Below are positions 60,772-64,000 of a DNA stretch of 64,000 bases, piece after piece (position 1 is the first letter of the stretch; the number at the start of each line of letters is the position of its first letter). This DNA is from Mucilaginibacter sp. OK268 (GTDB lineage Bacteria > Bacteroidota > Bacteroidia > Sphingobacteriales > Sphingobacteriaceae). The DNA is taken from NCBI RefSeq assembly GCF_900103125.1, contig NZ_FNJV01000005.1, forward strand, positions 372,001-436,000. The letters are read 5' to 3'. The position numbers and the translations under genes are program-made. The notes under the pieces are model-generated. The model had not been told where the DNA came from. It worked only from the letters and a program-made list of their open reading frames with translations, and did not search any database.

Positions 60772-61653
60772 ATGCAACTGTTAGACGGAAAATACGTATC
60801 AGAAAAACTTAAGGTTGAAATAGCCGAAGAAGCGGCTAAAATATTACAAAGAACCGGCAGGCAACCGCATTTGGTGGCTGTATTGGTTGGTCATGATGGT
60901 GGCAGCGAAACGTATGTGGCCAGCAAAATGAAAAATTGTGAAAAGGTTGGTTTTAAATCAACCCTGGTACGCTATGAGGATGATGTGACCGAGGACGAAT
61001 TACTGAAGAAAGTGGAGGAATTAAATGCTGATGCCGATATTGACGGTATCATTGTGCAACTTCCCCTACCCAAACATATCGATCCGGAAAAAGTAACCGA
61101 GCGCATTGATCATCGTAAAGATGTGGATGGTTTTCACCCGGTAAATCTGGGCCGTATGCAGCGTAATTTACCTTCATTTATACCGGCCACCCCTTATGGC
61201 ATCACCTTGATGCTTAAAGAATATGGTATCGATACGGTTGGTAAACATTGTGTGGTTGTCGGTCGCAGCAATATTGTAGGCTCGCCTATGAGCATTTTAA
61301 TGGCCCGTAATACTACACCCGGAAATTGTACGGTTACCATATGTCACAGCCGCACCCCTGATATTAAAAGCATTACGCTGCAAGCTGATATCTTGATCGT
61401 AGCTATCGGCAAAAAGAATTTCATCACTGCCGATATGGTGAAAGATGGTGTGGTTGTAGTTGATGTGGGTATGAACCGCGAAACTTCTGCGCTTACCAAA
61501 TCAGGCTATAAATTATATGGCGACGTTGACTTTGAAAACGTAGCTCCAAAATCATCATGGATAACCCCGGTACCGGGCGGTGTTGGTTTAATGACCATTA
61601 TTGGCTTACTTAAAAACACCCTGGCTTCGGCTAATAAAGAGGTTTATCAATAG
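60772..61653 (+). CDS. folD: Bifunctional methylenetetrahydrofolate dehydrogenase / cyclohydrolase
   Basis: 293 residues: GSETYVASKMKNCEKVGF (catalytic YxxxK), DGIIVQLPLPKHI, DVDGFHPVNLGRM, the nucleotide loop VVGRSNIVGSPMS and the C-terminal ITPVPGGVGLMTI. It links the formyl and methylene forms of tetrahydrofolate. Intergenic palindrome upstream. Confidence 0.97.
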   Translation: MQLLDGKYVSEKLKVEIAEEAAKILQRTGRQPHLVAVLVGHDGGSETYVASKMKNCEKVGFKSTLVRYEDDVTEDELLKKVEELNADADIDGIIVQLPLPKHIDPEKVTERIDHRKDVDGFHPVNLGRMQRNLPSFIPATPYGITLMLKEYGIDTVGKHCVVVGRSNIVGSPMSILMARNTTPGNCTVTICHSRTPDIKSITLQADILIVAIGKKNFITADMVKDGVVVVDVGMNRETSALTKSGYKLYGDVDFENVAPKSSWITPVPGGVGLMTIIGLLKNTLASANKEVYQ

Positions 61654-61677
61654 GCGCCTAATAGCCATTTTTAACCA

Positions 61678-62346
61678 GTGACTGGGATAAATTCCAATCA
61701 AAACTTGGCGGAACTTTTAGCTGCTCATGGCATTGCTGTAAGCCAGGATGATGAATTTATTTATACCGATCTGCCATCAAAGGCAAAGTTTAAATCAAGA
61801 ATCACCTACGATATTGTCCGAGATTATATAAGTTCAAGGTTAGATGTTATGGTTATAACAGACAATAGCGGGACTATAATAGAATCCGTTGGCGATATCG
61901 GTGTTGATGTTGAAGATGCTATCAACAGGAATTTTTCCAATTTTAGCATGAGTAGCTTACATGTGCTATTGGCAGCCCTTGGATCCGATGCTCCCGAAAT
62001 AATTGAACAAATTACTATTGAGGAATGGATGGTCAATGGAAAACGTTGGAATGCCTATATTGGTAATTTGCTTCCTAAAACTAACAGTAAAAGTCCCCTC
62101 GATTCTAGTCGGCCAATGCAACTTTTTAATGCGGTTAAGGATGGAATAGTTTCATTACCACTAAGCAATAATTTACATTGGTTCAGAGGTTACTATTTTC
62201 AACATCAAAACGCTATTAGCAATACCGAATTCTTGATAGATAATCAAATTGCAGAAAATACGGATGAGTTATTTTCTGCAATTTCTGTCATCCCAGATGT
62301 GGATTTTTTTAGTTGCCGCATTTTTATCATCCTAAAAGCAGTATAG
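61678..62346 (+). CDS. Protein of unknown function (resembles DUF6348)
   Basis: 222 residues. The start appears to be GTG at 61678: a stop lies two codons upstream and no ATG is near. No signal peptide. The FKSRITYDIVRDYISSRLDVMVITDN, EEWMVNGKRWNAYIGNLLPK and LHWFRGYYFQHQN segments recall DUF6348, but this is recollection of pattern only. Lower-GC and less codon-biased than folD upstream. Confidence 0.6.
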   Translation: MTGINSNQNLAELLAAHGIAVSQDDEFIYTDLPSKAKFKSRITYDIVRDYISSRLDVMVITDNSGTIIESVGDIGVDVEDAINRNFSNFSMSSLHVLLAALGSDAPEIIEQITIEEWMVNGKRWNAYIGNLLPKTNSKSPLDSSRPMQLFNAVKDGIVSLPLSNNLHWFRGYYFQHQNAISNTEFLIDNQIAENTDELFSAISVIPDVDFFSCRIFIILKAV

Positions 62347-62360
62347 TAATACATTCTATT

Positions 62361-63965
62361 CTACTTATTCAATATTTTCATCTCGGCAAGATCAACTTGC
62401 AGGGCTTGTCTGCGGATGGCTTCGTCACTGAATGTTTTCTCTCTCCGGATGCGATATAGTTCTTTTCGTTGCAGCTGATAAATATCTTTCAGGGCTTTTC
62501 TGTAAACGTCCCTTTGCGTTTGGTGAGTATTTCCGTGTTCGAGTGATTCCAGGCGCGCTGTGGCATGTTCAACATTATATTGCAGTTCGTTTTTAAATGC
62601 CTGCAACAGGTGGTTGTTATCTATTTCGTCGAAATATTGCTCATTGAGCCTTTTTAGGGCCACCTCTGTCAGTCTGATCTTGATGGTCATTTCCTGGTGG
62701 TCTTCGGGCACAGCCGGGTCGATGTCTTTTATATTCATTAGTTTAACCAGTACCGGTAGGGTAAATCCCTGAAATACCAACGTCACCAATATCACCACGA
62801 AGGTGATAAAAATAATAAGGTTACGGTGCGGGAACGCCTGCCCGGTATGGGTTATCAGTGGCAGGGAAAGTGCTGCCGCCAATGAAACTACTCCGCGCAT
62901 TCCCGCCCAGCCGACAATAAAAGGGTTCTTCCAGCCGGGACTGGGCTCCGTTGTGCGGATACTTTTAAAAAGCCAGCGAGGTACAAAAGTGCCCGGGTAT
63001 ATCCACACCAACCTGATCAGGATAACTATGGCGCTAATGATCAAACCATAGCTCCAGGCTTCTTTTAAAGAGTAGCCCTCCAGTCCTTTCATGATCACGG
63101 GCAGCTCTAAACCAATAAGCGTAAAAACTAGACCATTGAGCACAATAATTATCGTCGACCAAACATTGATGGTTTGCATACGGCTTTGCCCGTCGGTAAA
63201 TATTTCGTGCGACCGATATGAAAGGAATAAGCCTCCGCTCACCACAGCCATGATACCTGAGTAGTGAAATTGCTCCGCTGCCAGGTACATAAAATAGGGC
63301 GATAACAGTGTTAGCGCAGCATCGATCCCTGCTGTAGTGGGCAAAAAACGATGGATAACGTACATCACATGGGCTACGGCCAAACCGATCAGGATACCCA
63401 TAAATGTAACCACAAAAAACTCTGTAACAGCCTGGTGCAGGGAGAACTGTCCTGTTAATACCGCTGCCAAAGCAAATCGTAATACAATTAAGCTGGAGGC
63501 ATCATTAACCAGACTTTCACCTTCCAATATAGTTGTTATTCTTTTGGGTATCTTGATATTCTTTAAAACGGATGATGCCGCAACAGCATCGGGTGGCGAA
63601 ATGATGCCGCCCAATAAAAAGCCCATAGGCAAGGTAAAACCAGGTATGATGGCCGTAGCTAGAAAAGCAATGATCGTTGAGGTAAAAATAACCAGTCCAA
63701 ATGCCAAAAGGCTTATTGGCCGCTTCCATTTCCAGAAATCGTTCCACGAGGTGTACCAGGCAGCTTCATATAGCAATGGTGGTAAAAATATCAGAAATAT
63801 CAGGTCGGGATCAATGGTTATAGTTGGTATCCCGGGTATATAGCTGATAACCAAACCGGCCAAAACTAAAAATATGGGATAAGCTATATTTAGCTTTTTT
63901 GCCAGCATGATCAGCATAAAAGCGGCAAATAATAATATCAGGAATTGCAACAGGGAGTAATGCAT
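62361..63965 (-). CDS. CPA1-family Na+/H+ antiporter
   Basis: 534 residues with about 12 transmembrane helices: LVLAGLVISYIPGIPTI, FLPPLLYEAAWYTSW, GGIISPPDAVAASSVLK (ion-site ND/PPDAVA region), LEGESLVNDASSLIVLRFAL and GWAGMRGVVSLAAALSLPL. The C-terminal 110 residues form a cytosolic helical tail. It exports sodium in exchange for protons at the inner membrane. Confidence 0.95.
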   Translation of the reverse strand: MHYSLLQFLILLFAAFMLIMLAKKLNIAYPIFLVLAGLVISYIPGIPTITIDPDLIFLIFLPPLLYEAAWYTSWNDFWKWKRPISLLAFGLVIFTSTIIAFLATAIIPGFTLPMGFLLGGIISPPDAVAASSVLKNIKIPKRITTILEGESLVNDASSLIVLRFALAAVLTGQFSLHQAVTEFFVVTFMGILIGLAVAHVMYVIHRFLPTTAGIDAALTLLSPYFMYLAAEQFHYSGIMAVVSGGLFLSYRSHEIFTDGQSRMQTINVWSTIIIVLNGLVFTLIGLELPVIMKGLEGYSLKEAWSYGLIISAIVILIRLVWIYPGTFVPRWLFKSIRTTEPSPGWKNPFIVGWAGMRGVVSLAAALSLPLITHTGQAFPHRNLIIFITFVVILVTLVFQGFTLPVLVKLMNIKDIDPAVPEDHQEMTIKIRLTEVALKRLNEQYFDEIDNNHLLQAFKNELQYNVEHATARLESLEHGNTHQTQRDVYRKALKDIYQLQRKELYRIRREKTFSDEAIRRQALQVDLAEMKILNK

Positions 63966-64000
63966 AGCTAAAGATAAAAATCAGTAACATATTCTAAGCA

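Noticed and set aside
63337..63843. 168-codon frame on the plus strand
   Set aside because: Antisense to the Na+/H+ antiporter and without family pattern.
1..64000. CRISPR arrays, tRNA, rRNA, insertion sequences or prophage
   Set aside because: None recognised by eye: no evenly spaced direct repeats, no cloverleaf with conserved arms, no transposase or phage structural protein.

Overview
The window looks like a chromosomal segment from a member of the Bacteroidota, most likely Sphingobacteriaceae (Mucilaginibacter/Pedobacter-like). Evidence: a SusC/RagA TonB-dependent porin, several short promoters of the Bacteroidota -7 type (TAnnTTTG) upstream of clear genes, few Shine-Dalgarno sites, many DUF families typical of the phylum, and AT-rich spacers. 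I see no phage, insertion sequence, CRISPR array, rRNA or tRNA. The genus assignment is inference.

Layout. 1-7.1 kb, minus strand: the N-terminal part of a SusC-type porin, then a run of secreted proteins (unknown beta-propeller-like protein, YdcF/DUF218 protein, YncE-propeller plus alkaline-phosphatase-like enzyme, outer-membrane barrel candidate). 7.6-11.7 kb, plus: winged-helix protein, AhpD-like protein, PPOX-fold protein overlapping an AraC regulator, and an Fpg/Nei-type glycosylase without zinc-finger cysteines. 11.8-25.4 kb: housekeeping metabolism (class II aldolase, accD, cysteine desulfurase, glmM) mixed with transporters (ZIP, MFS), M20 peptidase, PAP2, DUF2851 and PspC. 25.6-31.9 kb: HAD phosphatase/CAT-like pair, GNAT, cupin, CbpA-CbpM cochaperone pair, membrane-anchored MutS-like ATPase. 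32-37 kb, minus: enoyl-CoA hydratase, then a tightly packed kaiC-kaiB-kaiB-PAS histidine kinase operon, i.e. a non-cyanobacterial Kai-type signalling cassette. 37-44 kb: PA2169-like protein, small secreted proteins, HAD, MBL, PIN-PhoH, cytochrome c/DUF1772 pair, Hsp20. 44-54 kb: thioesterase, FG-GAP lipoprotein, glycolate-oxidase-like FAD enzyme with folB, acyl-CoA dehydrogenase, GH1 glucosidase, DinB, lipoprotein-SCO-cytochrome c operon. 54-64 kb: rnpB, sigma-54 activator, lipoproteins, clan-A glycosidase, lepA, folD, a Na+/H+ antiporter.

The most unusual material is non-coding. (1) A roughly 260-bp intergenic element occurs twice (16596-16854 on minus, 56808-57067 on plus), with a hairpin that shows a compensatory base-pair change followed by conserved GTTAAAA-type repeats, each time upstream of a gene. 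(2) About 375 nt at 43200-43575 (minus) is GC-richer than its flanks, has no convincing ORF, contains nested stems with a GNRA-type loop, and ends in a 10-bp hairpin: a candidate structured RNA. (3) A candidate small RNA on the plus strand at 39782-39938 ends in an intrinsic terminator and is followed by a second terminator, in a gap between two minus-strand genes. (4) At least nine long inverted repeats of several unrelated sequence families sit immediately after gene 3' ends, mostly between convergent genes.

All calls rest on reading the sequence and on family knowledge. No similarity search or folding program was run.
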